NCBI RefSeq assembly: GCF_900107125.1
Contig: NZ_FNOU01000009.1
Coordinates: 1-64,000 of the forward strand
DNA: 64,000 nt
Reading direction: 5' to 3'
Source: Eubacterium barkeri
GTDB taxonomy: Bacteria > Bacillota > Clostridia > Eubacteriales > Eubacteriaceae
Shown here: in pieces, positions 46,386 to 55,600 of the stretch
Numbering within the stretch: the stretch's first letter is position 1
Layout: each line of letters begins with the position of its first letter
The notes under the pieces: model-generated
Database searches by the model: none
Told to the model about the DNA's origin: nothing
The model's input: the letters and a program-made list of their open reading frames with translations, nothing else
Position numbers and translations under genes: made by a program

Positions 46386-46970
46386 ATGTATGAAGTCACA
46401 TTACCCAGTATCATTATTCCTATTCAGTCTCCAGATGGTCGGCTTCCGGCTTTAGTGGATGCCATTCGGAGCCAATGGGATTATCCCATTATTGTAGTGG
46501 ACGATGGAAGTGGTCCGGAGAATGTCCGTATTTTTCGGGCATTGCAACGGACCGGATGTACTGTCCTAACCCACCGGGTAAAAAAAGGCGTGGGCGAAGC
46601 GATCAAAACCGGTGTCCATCATGCCAAAAATCATTACCCCATCAGTATTGGCTATATTGTTGTGGCCTCGCCCCTGTCCTGTACCCCAGAGGCCATCCTT
46701 CAGGTGGCTGATGCCCTGGAATCTCTGCCAAATACCTTGGTGTTCGAGGGGTTCGCTAAAAAAGGTAGCGGTATAACGCATCATCTTTTGAGATGGTGGC
46801 ATCAGCTCTCGACGGGTTATGCCTGGCCAGAAAGAGGGATTGATATTTTGGGGGTTCCTGCTATTTGCGGGGATACCCTTTTAGCCCAGCCGTGCCGACC
46901 CACAGGGCCATCCCACCGCTTTTATCGGCACTTATCCCGGGAGGGGTTTCCTTGTGTCGTGCTTTCTTAA
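46386..46970 (+). CDS. Degenerate GT2-like glycosyltransferase domain protein
   Basis: The 194-residue protein begins like a family 2 glycosyltransferase (SIIIPIQSPDGRLPALVDAI, then IIVVDDGSG, then VKKGVGEAIKTGV). Where the metal-binding DxD (usually DADGQH) should be, it reads VVASPLSCTPEA, so catalysis is doubtful. No C-terminal membrane segments are present. GGAGG precedes the ATG at 46386. It sits between the two MSSKES genes, behind the structured RNA. Confidence 0.65.
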   Translation: MYEVTLPSIIIPIQSPDGRLPALVDAIRSQWDYPIIVVDDGSGPENVRIFRALQRTGCTVLTHRVKKGVGEAIKTGVHHAKNHYPISIGYIVVASPLSCTPEAILQVADALESLPNTLVFEGFAKKGSGITHHLLRWWHQLSTGYAWPERGIDILGVPAICGDTLLAQPCRPTGPSHRFYRHLSREGFPCVVLS

Positions 46971-47130
46971 CCCATGCTGAACCACTCCTTGTGGTTAAGG
47001 AGAACCTTATCTTGTCTGGATATACTAAATGACAAGGTTTGAGAAGATAAGTCATTATTGGTTATTCGTACAACACAGACTAATACCAGGCAAGGATATT
47101 GGTTTGCGAATTACAAAAGGAGGATTTATC

Positions 47131-47457
47131 ATGAGTTCAAAAGAAAGCATTGATTGTAAAGAATCACGTCGGGAACAGCGGGAATCCCTGTGGGAAGAAC
47201 GCAAAGAAGAGCATGAATTTGCCAAGGACCTTAAGCAGCAGATGAAGGAAGAGGTCAAGTCCGCACATCAAAAGGAAAAAGCGGCAGCAAAGGCCGATGT
47301 GGCAGGCACCCGAGAAGATGCCCGGGCCGCCCGGAAGGAAGAAAAGGAACGCAAGCATGAAATCAGGGGTGAAATTCATGCCTTTGATCAGGATAATCGA
47401 CGGGAATACGCCCTTGATAAAGAAGCCGCTAAAATTGAGAAAAAAGGCGAAAAATAA
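47131..47457 (+). CDS. Small charged MSSKES protein 2, unknown
   Basis: A 108-residue protein very rich in Lys, Glu and Arg. It starts MSSKESIDCKESRREQRES, sharing the first six residues and the charged-helix character with the protein at 45908, but lacks the GKGI motifs. It has AAGGAGG upstream. A possible promoter TTGGTT-N17-TAATAC lies at 47058-47086, after hairpin-forming sequence (46994-47055). A strong terminator follows. Function unknown. Confidence 0.7.
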   Translation: MSSKESIDCKESRREQRESLWEERKEEHEFAKDLKQQMKEEVKSAHQKEKAAAKADVAGTREDARAARKEEKERKHEIRGEIHAFDQDNRREYALDKEAAKIEKKGEK

Positions 47458-47465
47458 GCGTATGA

Positions 47466-47512
47466 AAAAAACCGTGAACCCTCTATGATACAGAGGACTC
47501 ACGGTTTTTTTA
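47466..47512 (+). terminator. Terminator after MSSKES protein 2
   Basis: AAAAAACCGTGA and TCACGGTTTTTT form a long stem with an inner CCTCT/AGAGG, followed by T's. Confidence 0.88.
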
Positions 47513-47533
47513 TGCAGGGAAAGAAAAAATGCC

Positions 47534-47782
47534 TTCAGTGTGTCGATAAACCCAGGTCAGGGTGATGATAAAAATACGAGAACCCCGGTTGCCCCTGCGG
47601 GCTGGTGTTTTAGATTTTTATTAAATTAAGAAAGTAAACCTGCCTTAAACCCCATCAAAACCGAAGGTTTTGCGCACTAATGACTGAGGGCTATCCCACA
47701 GTTCATCAGCGCTTGGGGTCCGGGGTGAATCTTTTTTATCCTCTCCCTGACCGTACTGCACCACTTTATCGACAGTCTGAAT
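47534..47782. repeat. MITE-like element, copy A
   Basis: About 249 bp, non-coding, with imperfect terminal inverted repeats of roughly 55-64 bp that both start TTCAG, then TGTCGATAAA, GGTCAGGG, GATAAAAA and CCCCGG. The centre holds AAAACCGAAGGTTTT and matches the copy at the right window edge in inverted orientation. It abuts the stop of the nucleosidase gene. No transposase is encoded, so it would need one in trans. Confidence 0.75.
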
Positions 47783-47785
47783 CCC

Positions 47786-48586
47786 TTAATCCATGGCCAG
47801 CATGGCTGCCACCACAGCACAGGAATTCCGGGCGGCGATGGGTAAGAATTCCGGATAGGATAAGGGGGCGCTGCCGTCAGCATTGTCACTAATGGAACGG
47901 ATGATGACGAAGGGAACCCCATTGGCCCAGGCTACATGGGCAATGGCAGCCCCTTCCATTTCCACGGCTTTGGGGGCAAAGTTTTTAACAATGGGAGCGG
48001 TTTGTTCCTCCCCGGCGATAAATTGATCGCCGCTGGCAATGGTGCCTTCAAAGACCCGGGCATCGCCGATATCGCTTGTTTCTGCGGCGCTTCGGGCCTT
48101 GGCGACTAAATCGTTATCGGCCTGGAAGTAAATCATATCCAGATCCGGGACCTCACCCTTGGCAAAGCCCAGGGGGGTCGCATCCATATCGTGATGGACA
48201 GCCTGGGTAGAAATGACGATATCCCCCTGCTTGACCTGGGGGTCCGGGGTACCGGCTACCCCTGTGTTGATGAGGATATCCGCTTCAAAGCAGGTACACA
48301 GGACTTCTGCACACAGCGCTGCGTTGACCTTACCAACGCCACATTGGACCAATACCGCCCGCTGGCGTCCAATCATGCCTTGGTGAAAAATCAAACCAGA
48401 AATTTCTTTGGTCCGGTTGATGTCCATGGCCTCCCGCAGGGGCGCGACTTCGCTTTCCATGGCGCAGATAATGCCATAGGTCTTTTTATCGGAGCTGCGT
48501 TGTTTGTCGTAGAAAAAGCGGCCCAGTGAGGCAGCGGCTCCCAGGGCGGTCAGAGAACCAAGCCATAAACCCTTTGATTTTTTCAT
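47786..48586 (-). CDS. mtnN: MTA/SAH nucleosidase with N-terminal membrane anchor
   Basis: From about residue 38 the protein is a standard Pfs/MtnN enzyme (GIICAMESEVAPLREAMD, INTGVAGTPD, AVEMEGAAIAHVAW, IRSISDNADG), which cleaves methylthioadenosine and S-adenosylhomocysteine; the catalytic Glu and Asp are present. Unusually about 35 residues precede it with a basic start and hydrophobic segment (about 7-26) like an uncleaved anchor. Total 266 residues, longer than the normal 230. The ribosome site is distant, so the start needs care. Confidence 0.87.
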   Translation of the reverse strand: MKKSKGLWLGSLTALGAAASLGRFFYDKQRSSDKKTYGIICAMESEVAPLREAMDINRTKEISGLIFHQGMIGRQRAVLVQCGVGKVNAALCAEVLCTCFEADILINTGVAGTPDPQVKQGDIVISTQAVHHDMDATPLGFAKGEVPDLDMIYFQADNDLVAKARSAAETSDIGDARVFEGTIASGDQFIAGEEQTAPIVKNFAPKAVEMEGAAIAHVAWANGVPFVIIRSISDNADGSAPLSYPEFLPIAARNSCAVVAAMLAMD

Positions 48587-48729
48587 TATAATTTACCATC
48601 CTTTACTCCTTAGAATTAATTCTATTATACGGGAAACCCCTGGGTTTTTCCATAGGAAAGGGTGAATAAAAGGGCCTGCCTGTACCTTGTTTTCCAAACT
48701 GAACCCATTAAAAACTCTAAAACTGGTGG

Positions 48730-48757
48730 TTGTGTTGGGATCAGGAAAGGCTATAAT
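48730..48757 (+). promoter_or_regulatory. pdxS promoter
   Basis: TTGTGT (48730-48735) and TATAAT (48752-48757) are 16 bp apart, about 60 bp before pdxS. Confidence 0.6.
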
Positions 48758-48816
48758 GAAACCTAATCTCAGAGAAATACCAAAAACCTGCAGGTTTCGT
48801 GATAGAAGGCAAAGCG

Positions 48817-49689
48817 ATGACTCAGAATTTAAATCAGAATTTAGCACAGATGTTTAAGGGCGGCGTCATTATGGATGTTACCACGCCGGAAGAGGCGAAA
48901 ATCGCCCAGGATTGCGGTGCCGTGGCCGTAATGGCCCTGGAACGGGTTCCCTCGGATATCCGAAAGGAAGGCGGCGTGGCCCGGATGTCAGACCCGAAGA
49001 TGATTCGGGAAATTCAGGCAGCGGTGACCATTCCGGTGATGGCGAAAGCCCGGATCGGCCATTTGGCAGAAGCCCGGATTTTAGAGGCCCTGGGGGTGGA
49101 TTATATCGACGAAAGCGAGGTTCTCACCCCGGCGGATGATCAGTACCATATTGACAAAAAAGTTTTTAAGGTGCCCTTTGTCTGTGGGGCGAGAAATCTG
49201 GGAGAGGCCCTGAGACGCATTGGTGAAGGGGCTTCCATGATTCGGACAAAGGGTGAAGCGGGCACTGGCAATGTGGTGGAAGCTGTCCGCCATATGCGCA
49301 CCATCCAGGGAGACATCCGTCGGATTGCCGGGCTGAACCAGGATGAGCTGATGACTGCGGCCAAGGAGATGGGGGCGCCCTACGAGCTGGTGTGCGCTGT
49401 CCATCGGGAGGGTCATTTGCCCGTGGTTAATTTTTCCGCAGGGGGGATTGCTACCCCAGCTGATGCCGCACTGATGATGCAGTTGGGCAGTGAAGGGGTC
49501 TTTGTGGGATCTGGCATCTTTAAATCTGCCAATCCGGAAAAGGTGGGACGGGCCATTGTGAAGGCGACGGCCTACTATGATGATCCTCATATTCTGGCTC
49601 AGGTTTCCGAGGATCTGGGAAGGGCTATGTCCGGTGTGGATATCCGGGAAATCCCAGAATCCCAGCTTTATGCCAAACGGGGCTGGTAG
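48817..49689 (+). CDS. pdxS: Pyridoxal 5'-phosphate synthase subunit PdxS
   Basis: PdxS condenses ribose 5-phosphate, glyceraldehyde 3-phosphate and ammonia to PLP. The 290-residue barrel has [15 protein letters not shown], the lysine-containing VMAKARIGH, and [15 protein letters not shown]-type phosphate loop (here [15 protein letters not shown]). I chose the ATG at 48817 with GAAGG upstream. PdxT follows directly. Confidence 0.96.
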   Translation: MTQNLNQNLAQMFKGGVIMDVTTPEEAKIAQDCGAVAVMALERVPSDIRKEGGVARMSDPKMIREIQAAVTIPVMAKARIGHLAEARILEALGVDYIDESEVLTPADDQYHIDKKVFKVPFVCGARNLGEALRRIGEGASMIRTKGEAGTGNVVEAVRHMRTIQGDIRRIAGLNQDELMTAAKEMGAPYELVCAVHREGHLPVVNFSAGGIATPADAALMMQLGSEGVFVGSGIFKSANPEKVGRAIVKATAYYDDPHILAQVSEDLGRAMSGVDIREIPESQLYAKRGW

Positions 49690-49691
49690 CG

Positions 49692-50267
49692 GTGGCGGTT
49701 GTGGGGGTCCTCTCCCTCCAGGGGGCCGTCATTGAGCATTTGGATGCTCTAAGGGCTTGTGGGGTAGAGGCCCGTCCGGTTAAAACCGCACCTGGCTTTG
49801 AGGGGTTATCTGGCCTGATCCTGCCCGGGGGTGAAAGCACCACCATGGCAAAGTTGCTGAGGGATTTCCATTTAATGGCGCCCCTTAAAGAAAAAATCCA
49901 GGGAGGATTACCGGTATGGGGGACCTGTGCGGGCTTGATTCTGTTAGCCCGGGAAATTGAAGGGGAAGCGCCCCATTTGGGCGTGATGGACATGGCAGTG
50001 CGTCGCAATGCCTACGGCACCCAGCTGGATAGCTTTACCACCCAGACCACTGTTGAAGCGGTATCCCCCTCCCCCATTCCCCTGGCCTTTATCCGGGCAC
50101 CTTACATTAAAAGCGTGGGGCCCCAGGTGACGGTACTATCCAGGGTGGAGGGGCATATTGTTGCCGCCCGTCAGGGCTTTAAGCTTCTGGCCACAGCCTT
50201 TCATCCTGAGGTTACTGGAGATGACCGATTCCATCAGTATTTTATCAGGAACTTCTGCGGGATATGA
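49692..50267 (+). CDS. pdxT: PLP synthase glutaminase subunit PdxT
   Basis: The 191-residue class I amidotransferase supplies ammonia to PdxS. It has GVLSLQGAVIEH, LPGGESTTMAKLL, the nucleophile in WGTCAGLILLA and the His/Glu in AFHPEVTGD. It starts at a GTG two bases after the pdxS stop, so it depends on translational coupling. Confidence 0.95.
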   Translation: MAVVGVLSLQGAVIEHLDALRACGVEARPVKTAPGFEGLSGLILPGGESTTMAKLLRDFHLMAPLKEKIQGGLPVWGTCAGLILLAREIEGEAPHLGVMDMAVRRNAYGTQLDSFTTQTTVEAVSPSPIPLAFIRAPYIKSVGPQVTVLSRVEGHIVAARQGFKLLATAFHPEVTGDDRFHQYFIRNFCGI

Positions 50268-50276
50268 AAAATTTAC

Positions 50277-50306
50277 TTGTTCTTTCCACCTTAGAAGGAG
50301 TATAAT
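50277..50306 (+). promoter_or_regulatory. Promoter of rubredoxin 1
   Basis: TTGTTC (50277-50282) and TATAAT (50301-50306) are 18 bp apart, overlapping the end of pdxT. Confidence 0.55.
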
Positions 50307-50329
50307 AAAAAAAGAAAAAAGGTGGAGGT

Positions 50330-50503
50330 ATGAGCGCAGTGGATAAATATATCTGTGTCGTCTGTAATTATATTTATAATCCTGAAGAGGGCGATCCCGC
50401 CCACGGTATCCCTGCCGGCACTCCCTGGGAACAAGTCCCCGAGGATTGGGTTTGTCCCTGGTGTCAGCTGGGTAAGGAATATTTTGAAAAACATGACCGA
50501 TAG
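50330..50503 (+). CDS. Rubredoxin-like protein 1 (variant knuckle)
   Basis: A 57-residue rubredoxin with one mononuclear iron site: [15 protein letters not shown] (first Cys pair) and [14 protein letters not shown] (second pair). The second knuckle is CPWCQ instead of CPxCG, and the first is CVVCN instead of CxxCG, so both usual glycines are replaced, which may shift the redox potential. GGAGG precedes the ATG. It is an anaerobe-type electron carrier for oxygen or peroxide detoxification. Confidence 0.88.
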   Translation: MSAVDKYICVVCNYIYNPEEGDPAHGIPAGTPWEQVPEDWVCPWCQLGKEYFEKHDR

Positions 50504-50553
50504 GTTTAAGTTTTCCAACATATAATAAATCAAAAATAGTGGAGGAAGTTACG

Positions 50554-50715
50554 ATGCAAAAATATGTATGTGATGTCTGTGGTTATATCTATGATCCCGA
50601 AGTGGGTGATCCCACAAATGGTGTGCCTGCTGGTACAGCTTGGGAAAATGTCCCTGAAGATTGGGAATGTCCGGATTGCGGCGTTGGCAAAGAATCCTTT
50701 GAGCCTGTCGAATAA
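50554..50715 (+). CDS. Rubredoxin 2 (canonical)
   Basis: A 53-residue classical rubredoxin: [18 protein letters not shown] and [18 protein letters not shown], with both CxxCG knuckles intact. GGAGG lies upstream of the ATG, and TATAAT-like sequence (50521-50526) suggests its own promoter. A terminator follows. It is a tandem paralogue of the gene 50 bp upstream. Confidence 0.96.
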   Translation: MQKYVCDVCGYIYDPEVGDPTNGVPAGTAWENVPEDWECPDCGVGKESFEPVE

Positions 50716-50734
50716 ATCCATGAAATGATGAATG

Positions 50735-50760
50735 AACCGCTCCTTTGGGGCGGTTTTTTT
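50735..50760 (+). terminator. Terminator after rubredoxin 2
   Basis: AACCGCTCC and GGGGCGGTT form a stem followed by seven T's. Confidence 0.88.
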
Positions 50761-50800
50761 AAAAGCTGTTTTAGGTTCCGGCGGACTTCGAAAAAGAGCA

Positions 50801-50829
50801 TTGGTAATCCTGGTCGTTTACGGTATAAT
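50801..50829 (+). promoter_or_regulatory. Promoter of the 50.9-kb membrane-protein gene
   Basis: TTGGTA (50801-50806) and TATAAT (50824-50829) are 17 bp apart. Confidence 0.7.
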
Positions 50830-50858
50830 AGAATGAACATAACGGAAAAAGGAGTACA

Positions 50859-51392
50859 ATGGACATGGCTGTAAAAGCAAGGGAAAATGTAAGGATGCGG
50901 GAATTTAGCCCAATGATTATGATTGGGATCGGGGTATTCGTCATCGCCTATATCCTATTATATGATCGATTTGTAGGATCGATTGAGGACTACGCCCTTA
51001 AAACGGGAATTGGGATTGCTGCCCTGGCTATCATGATCCTTCTCTTCATCTTCGTACTGCGCTATATCTCCACCAGTTTCGACATGCTGTTAAGTCACGC
51101 GAAGCTGACCGTGGATCGCAAGATTTTATTTTGGAATAAGCAGGTCGCGGATATTCCCACCAAGGATTTTCTGGGGGTCGTGAAAGAAGAGAATTATAAA
51201 AACACCGCGGGTAAGCCCCAAAATCTTACCGTTGGAGCCATCGAGGGGATGGCAAAATACGTGATTACCTACCGGGTGAGTGGCGGAAAGAAGAGTGTTA
51301 AAATTCAATGCTCTCCCAAATTCTTCAAGGAAGTGAAGCAATTGGTGGAAAGCAATCAGAAGGCCGTATCCGGCAGTAAGAAAAAGAAGTAG
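50859..51392 (+). CDS. Unknown two-span membrane protein
   Basis: The 177-residue protein, not recognised, has two membrane segments (about 19-37 and 48-68) followed by a soluble domain (about 80-165) of alternating strand-like sequence ending in a Lys-rich tail. The layout resembles bacterial PH-like domain proteins, but this is only a fold guess. It stands alone between its own promoter and terminator. Confidence 0.7.
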   Translation: MDMAVKARENVRMREFSPMIMIGIGVFVIAYILLYDRFVGSIEDYALKTGIGIAALAIMILLFIFVLRYISTSFDMLLSHAKLTVDRKILFWNKQVADIPTKDFLGVVKEENYKNTAGKPQNLTVGAIEGMAKYVITYRVSGGKKSVKIQCSPKFFKEVKQLVESNQKAVSGSKKKK

Positions 51393-51399
51393 TGTTTGG

Positions 51400-51423
51400 G
51401 GCCAGCTTGTGCTGGCCTTTTTT
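51400..51423 (+). terminator. Terminator before sbcD
   Basis: GGCCAGC-TTGT-GCTGGCC is followed by six T's, just before the sbcDC operon. Confidence 0.88.
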
Positions 51424-51448
51424 ACTAAGCAGAAAGGATGAAGATCCC

Positions 51449-52609
51449 ATGAAAATACTCCATACCTCCGATTGGCACATCGGACGCTTTTTAAATCAGC
51501 GCAGTCTTCTGCCGGACCAGGCGGCTATTTTAGAGGGTCTAAGGGCTCTTCTTCGCCGGGAAATGCCGGATGTCCTCATCATCGCCGGGGATTTATACGA
51601 CCGTGCCATCCCCTCCCGGGAGGCACTCTCTTTAGTGGACGACATTCTGGACACCGTTATTTTAGAGCTGAAAATTCCGACGATCATCATTGGGGGAAAT
51701 CACGACGGTGGCCAGCGCCTGGCCTTTACCAGTGGCATTCTGGAAAAACGAGGTCTGTATATTCGCGGGGTCTTTACGCCTTGTCCGGAGCCCATCGTCC
51801 TGGAGGACAGCCAGGGTGGGGTGGCCTTTTGGCCCGTTCCCTTTGTTAAGCCTGTGGAGTACCGTAACATCACCGGAGAGGAAACCGTCCGGGATTATCA
51901 GGATATGTACGGGGCTATTTTGGCGGAGATTGAAAAGCGCATGGACCCTTCCCTGCGCCACGTCCTCATTACCCATGGCATGATCCTCAGCCATTTGCCC
52001 GGGGATGGGGATTTGGATGATTCTGTTCGCCCCATTGAGATTGGGGGGATTTCCTTTGCCCGGGCCTCTCTCTTTGGGGCCTTTGACTACGTGGCCCTGG
52101 GCCATCTCCATCGTCCCCAAAGGGTTGGGGATGACCGGATTCGCTACGGGGGTTCCCTGCTGAAATACTCCTTTTCCGAGGTCAATCAGCATAAATCCGT
52201 TACCCTGGTGGATATGGATGGAAGTGGAGGGGTGGATATTCGCACGGAGTCCCTTCCCACCCTCCGGGATATGGCCATTCTCACCGGCACCCTGGATGAC
52301 CTCACCGGGGCTTCTGCCCTTGATAACCCAGGCCGGGAGGATTATATCAAGGTGATTCTCACCGATGGCGTGCGGCGCTTGAATCCCATGGAGCAGCTGA
52401 AAAAGGTGTATCCCAATGTACTGGAAATGGAGTATCAAAGCCAAAGCATTACCCGGGGCAGCACCACAACCAAACGGATTAAGGAACGGCTGTCAAACCC
52501 CCTGGCCCTCTTTGAGGATTTCTACGAGCAGATCCACGGAGAGCCCCTAACCCCGGAAAAACAGGCAGTGGCCCGGGAGATAATGGAGGAAACCCATGAG
52601 ACCCATTAA
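51449..52609 (+). CDS. sbcD: Exonuclease subunit SbcD
   Basis: The 386-residue Mre11-like nuclease starts MKILHTSDWHIGRFLN and has the phosphoesterase motifs IIAGDLYDRAIPS, GGNHDGGQRL, LITHGM and ALGHLHRPQ with all metal ligands. With SbcC it processes DNA ends and hairpins, including palindromes stalled in replication. AAAGGATG precedes the ATG at 51449; the longer frame upstream runs through a terminator. Confidence 0.96.
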   Translation: MKILHTSDWHIGRFLNQRSLLPDQAAILEGLRALLRREMPDVLIIAGDLYDRAIPSREALSLVDDILDTVILELKIPTIIIGGNHDGGQRLAFTSGILEKRGLYIRGVFTPCPEPIVLEDSQGGVAFWPVPFVKPVEYRNITGEETVRDYQDMYGAILAEIEKRMDPSLRHVLITHGMILSHLPGDGDLDDSVRPIEIGGISFARASLFGAFDYVALGHLHRPQRVGDDRIRYGGSLLKYSFSEVNQHKSVTLVDMDGSGGVDIRTESLPTLRDMAILTGTLDDLTGASALDNPGREDYIKVILTDGVRRLNPMEQLKKVYPNVLEMEYQSQSITRGSTTTKRIKERLSNPLALFEDFYEQIHGEPLTPEKQAVAREIMEETHETH

Positions 52610-55600
52610 GCTGATTGTACAAAATTTTGGTCCCTTTATTGACGAGTCCCTGGATTTTTCCAGGCTGGATGAGGCTCTCTTCCTCATCAGCGGTCCCACA
52701 GGCAGCGGGAAGACCACCCTCTTTGATGCCATTTGCTACGCCCTTTACCACGAGGCCAGCAGCCCGGACCGCCTGGCCAAGGGATTAAAAAGCGACTTTG
52801 TGGGGGACGACGCCCTGGCCAGTGTGGACTTCATCTTTGCTGTTGGGGCACAGACCTATCGCATCCACCGGATACCTGAGCAGCGACGAAAGAGCCAGCG
52901 GGGGAACCGGATTGTCGCTCAAAAGCACGAGGTGGCGCTGTACCGTCTGGAAGCTGGAGAAGCCCATCTTATAGCCAGTGCCGTGGAAGAGGTGGATGCC
53001 GCCATTGGAGAAATCATCGGCCTCTCCTACGCCCAATTCAGACAGATCGTACTTTTGCCCCAGGGGGAATTCAGCCGGCTTCTTAAAGCCAGCCGCAATG
53101 AACGTCAGGCCTTGTTAAAGAGTATCTTTCACCTGGATATTTTTGAATCCTTCGCCCAGAGGGTTGAAGAACATACCAGCCAGGTCCGAAGGGCCTTCGA
53201 GGAGCTGGAGCACGATTGCCTTCGGGAGGAGCAGGCCCTTTTAGCCATTCCGGGTTCTCCCCTGGCCGATGCCATCGCCGGGCAGAGCCATACCCTGGAT
53301 GCCCTGCTGCTTTTAGTGTCGGCCCAGGATCAGGCGGATGAGGCAGAGGCCGAAGCCCTGGGGGAAGCCCTGGAAAAGCAGAACGGCCGATTACAGGGTG
53401 TGTTAGCCCAGCTGGGGGCTGGGGAAAGTCTGAACGCCCGGTTTAAAGCCTGGGAAGCAGAAAAGGAAAAAGCTGGGCTTCTGAAGGCAAAAAGCCAGGA
53501 GATGGCGACCTTGGGACGCCAGCGGGAACGGGGCCGTGCGGCCTTGGATATTCGGCCCCTGGAAAAACGCTACCAGGAGGAGACTCGCCGCCATCAGCAG
53601 GTGAAAGATGAACTGACCCAGCAGGAAAAAGCCATCCAGGCCCAGGTCCAGATTCAGAAAGGCCTGGCAGCCCAGGTGGCTCAGGTGGAGGACCCGGCCT
53701 ACAGGCGGGAAAGCGAGGAAATGGAGATCCAGGCCCGGCGCCTGGGTGAACTATCCAGGCGGCTTGGGGAATTTGAGGACCTTTCCCTCCGGCACAAAGA
53801 GCGCCAGGAGGCCATGGAAGCTCTTCAGAAGCGCCAGGAGGCCCTCACCGCCAGGGTAAAGGAAAAAACACTGCTGGAGGAAGCGCTGTCCGGGGACCGA
53901 AAGGCCCTTCTAAAGGGTCAGGGCGACCAGGTGGATATCCGGGATGAGGGCACCACCCTGACCACCCGTATTGATGGTCTGGCAGCCATCCAGGAGGCCC
54001 TTGAAAAAATGAACGCATCCCGGAGGGCTCTCAAGGAAATGGACCGGGAGCGTCTGCAGGTGAAGCAGGAGCTTAAGCAATGGGAGCAGGAGCGGGACCG
54101 CATCGAGCGCATCCAGCAGGAATCTGCGGCTGGAGAGCTGGCCAAACATTTACAGGATGGCGCACCCTGTCCGGTATGTGGGGCGGTCCACCACCCCAAC
54201 CCTGCCATTCCACTGGAAGCCCTGGCCACCACCGAGGATTTAAAAAAAGCCCGGGAGGCTTGCAGCCGGCTCAGTGGACGGCTGGCGGCTATGGCGGAAC
54301 AAAATGCCTTCCATACCCGGGAAAAACAGGCTAAACGCGGGGAGATTGAAGGTCAGCTGACCGCCCTTAACCGGGAGCCCCAGCTGCCAGACCCCATCGT
54401 TTTGAACCAGGAAATTGAAATCCTGAAAAAGACCAGAGACCAGCTCCGGCAGCGTTATAAGGATGAAGAGGGCCGTCTCAAGGCGCTGGGCCAAGACATC
54501 CAGACAAAAGAAGAACAATTGAAGGGCCTGGAAACCGCCCTGAGTCAGGGGCAATCCATTGAAGCTGCCTACGAAGAAGCAAAAACCGCCTTAAATGAAA
54601 GCAATGGGATTCTCCAATCCAAGTGGCGGGAGATTGAAGACCAGGCCAGGGATCTGGGAATGTCCCTTCTGCCTGGTGGTGGTAAAGGACAGATTGAGGA
54701 TGTCCTTCAACGTGGAAAAACCCTGGAGGAAGGAGTAAAGCGGCGCCAAAGAAAGGCGGAGGGCATTTTAACGGAGCTGAACCAGTGCCGGGAAACCCTG
54801 GGGGGATTGGAAGGGACACGCCAGAGCCTTGAAAAGCAGACCGAGGAGGCCAGGACCCAGCGGGATACCCGGGAAAAGGCCTTTATCGACGCTCTGGATG
54901 CCGCCGGATTTACCCGGATTGATTATCAGGCCTACCATCGCTTAAAGTCAGAGGATTTGGATGCCATGGCCGAAACCCTGGCGGCCTACGATCAACGCTG
55001 TGCCACCAACACAGCCCTCTTAAAAGGCTTTGAAGCAGAGCTTGCCGGAAAAACACCGGTGGATCTCCAGGTTCTTCAAGGGGAAAAGGTGGCCATTGAG
55101 GAAGCTTTAGGGGGCCTGCGTGAATCTATTGGCCAAATCACCCAGCGCAGGCGGGTGAATGAGGTTCAGGTCCAGAGACTGGGCCGTTTGGAGGCGGAAC
55201 GCCGTCAGGTGCGCCATCAGCTGGAAATCCTCACCGAGTTGGGGGATACCATTAAGGGAAAGGTTTCTGGAAAGCCTAAAATTAAATTGGAAAACTATAT
55301 CCTTTCAGCCTACTTAAGCGATATCCTGGAGGCCGCCAACGGCTTTTTAGAAGAAAGCAGCAACGGGCGTTATCGCCTGATGATTGCCGGAAACCATGGG
55401 GATAAAAGCAGCCATGGCCTGGAAATTGAGGTGGACGACGCCTACACCGGTAAAGCCAGGAGTGCCGCATCCCTCTCCGGCGGAGAAACCTTCGTTGCCG
55501 CTTTGTCCATGGCTCTGGGGCTGTCGGATATTATCCAATCCACCGCCGGGGGAATCTCCCTGGAAACCATCTTTATCGATGAGGGCTTTGCCACCCTGGA

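Noticed and set aside
51662-52444. Long open frame on the minus strand inside sbcD (260 codons)
   Set aside because: It is antisense to a fully conserved SbcD, has no ribosome site or recognisable motif, and is a shadow of codon bias.
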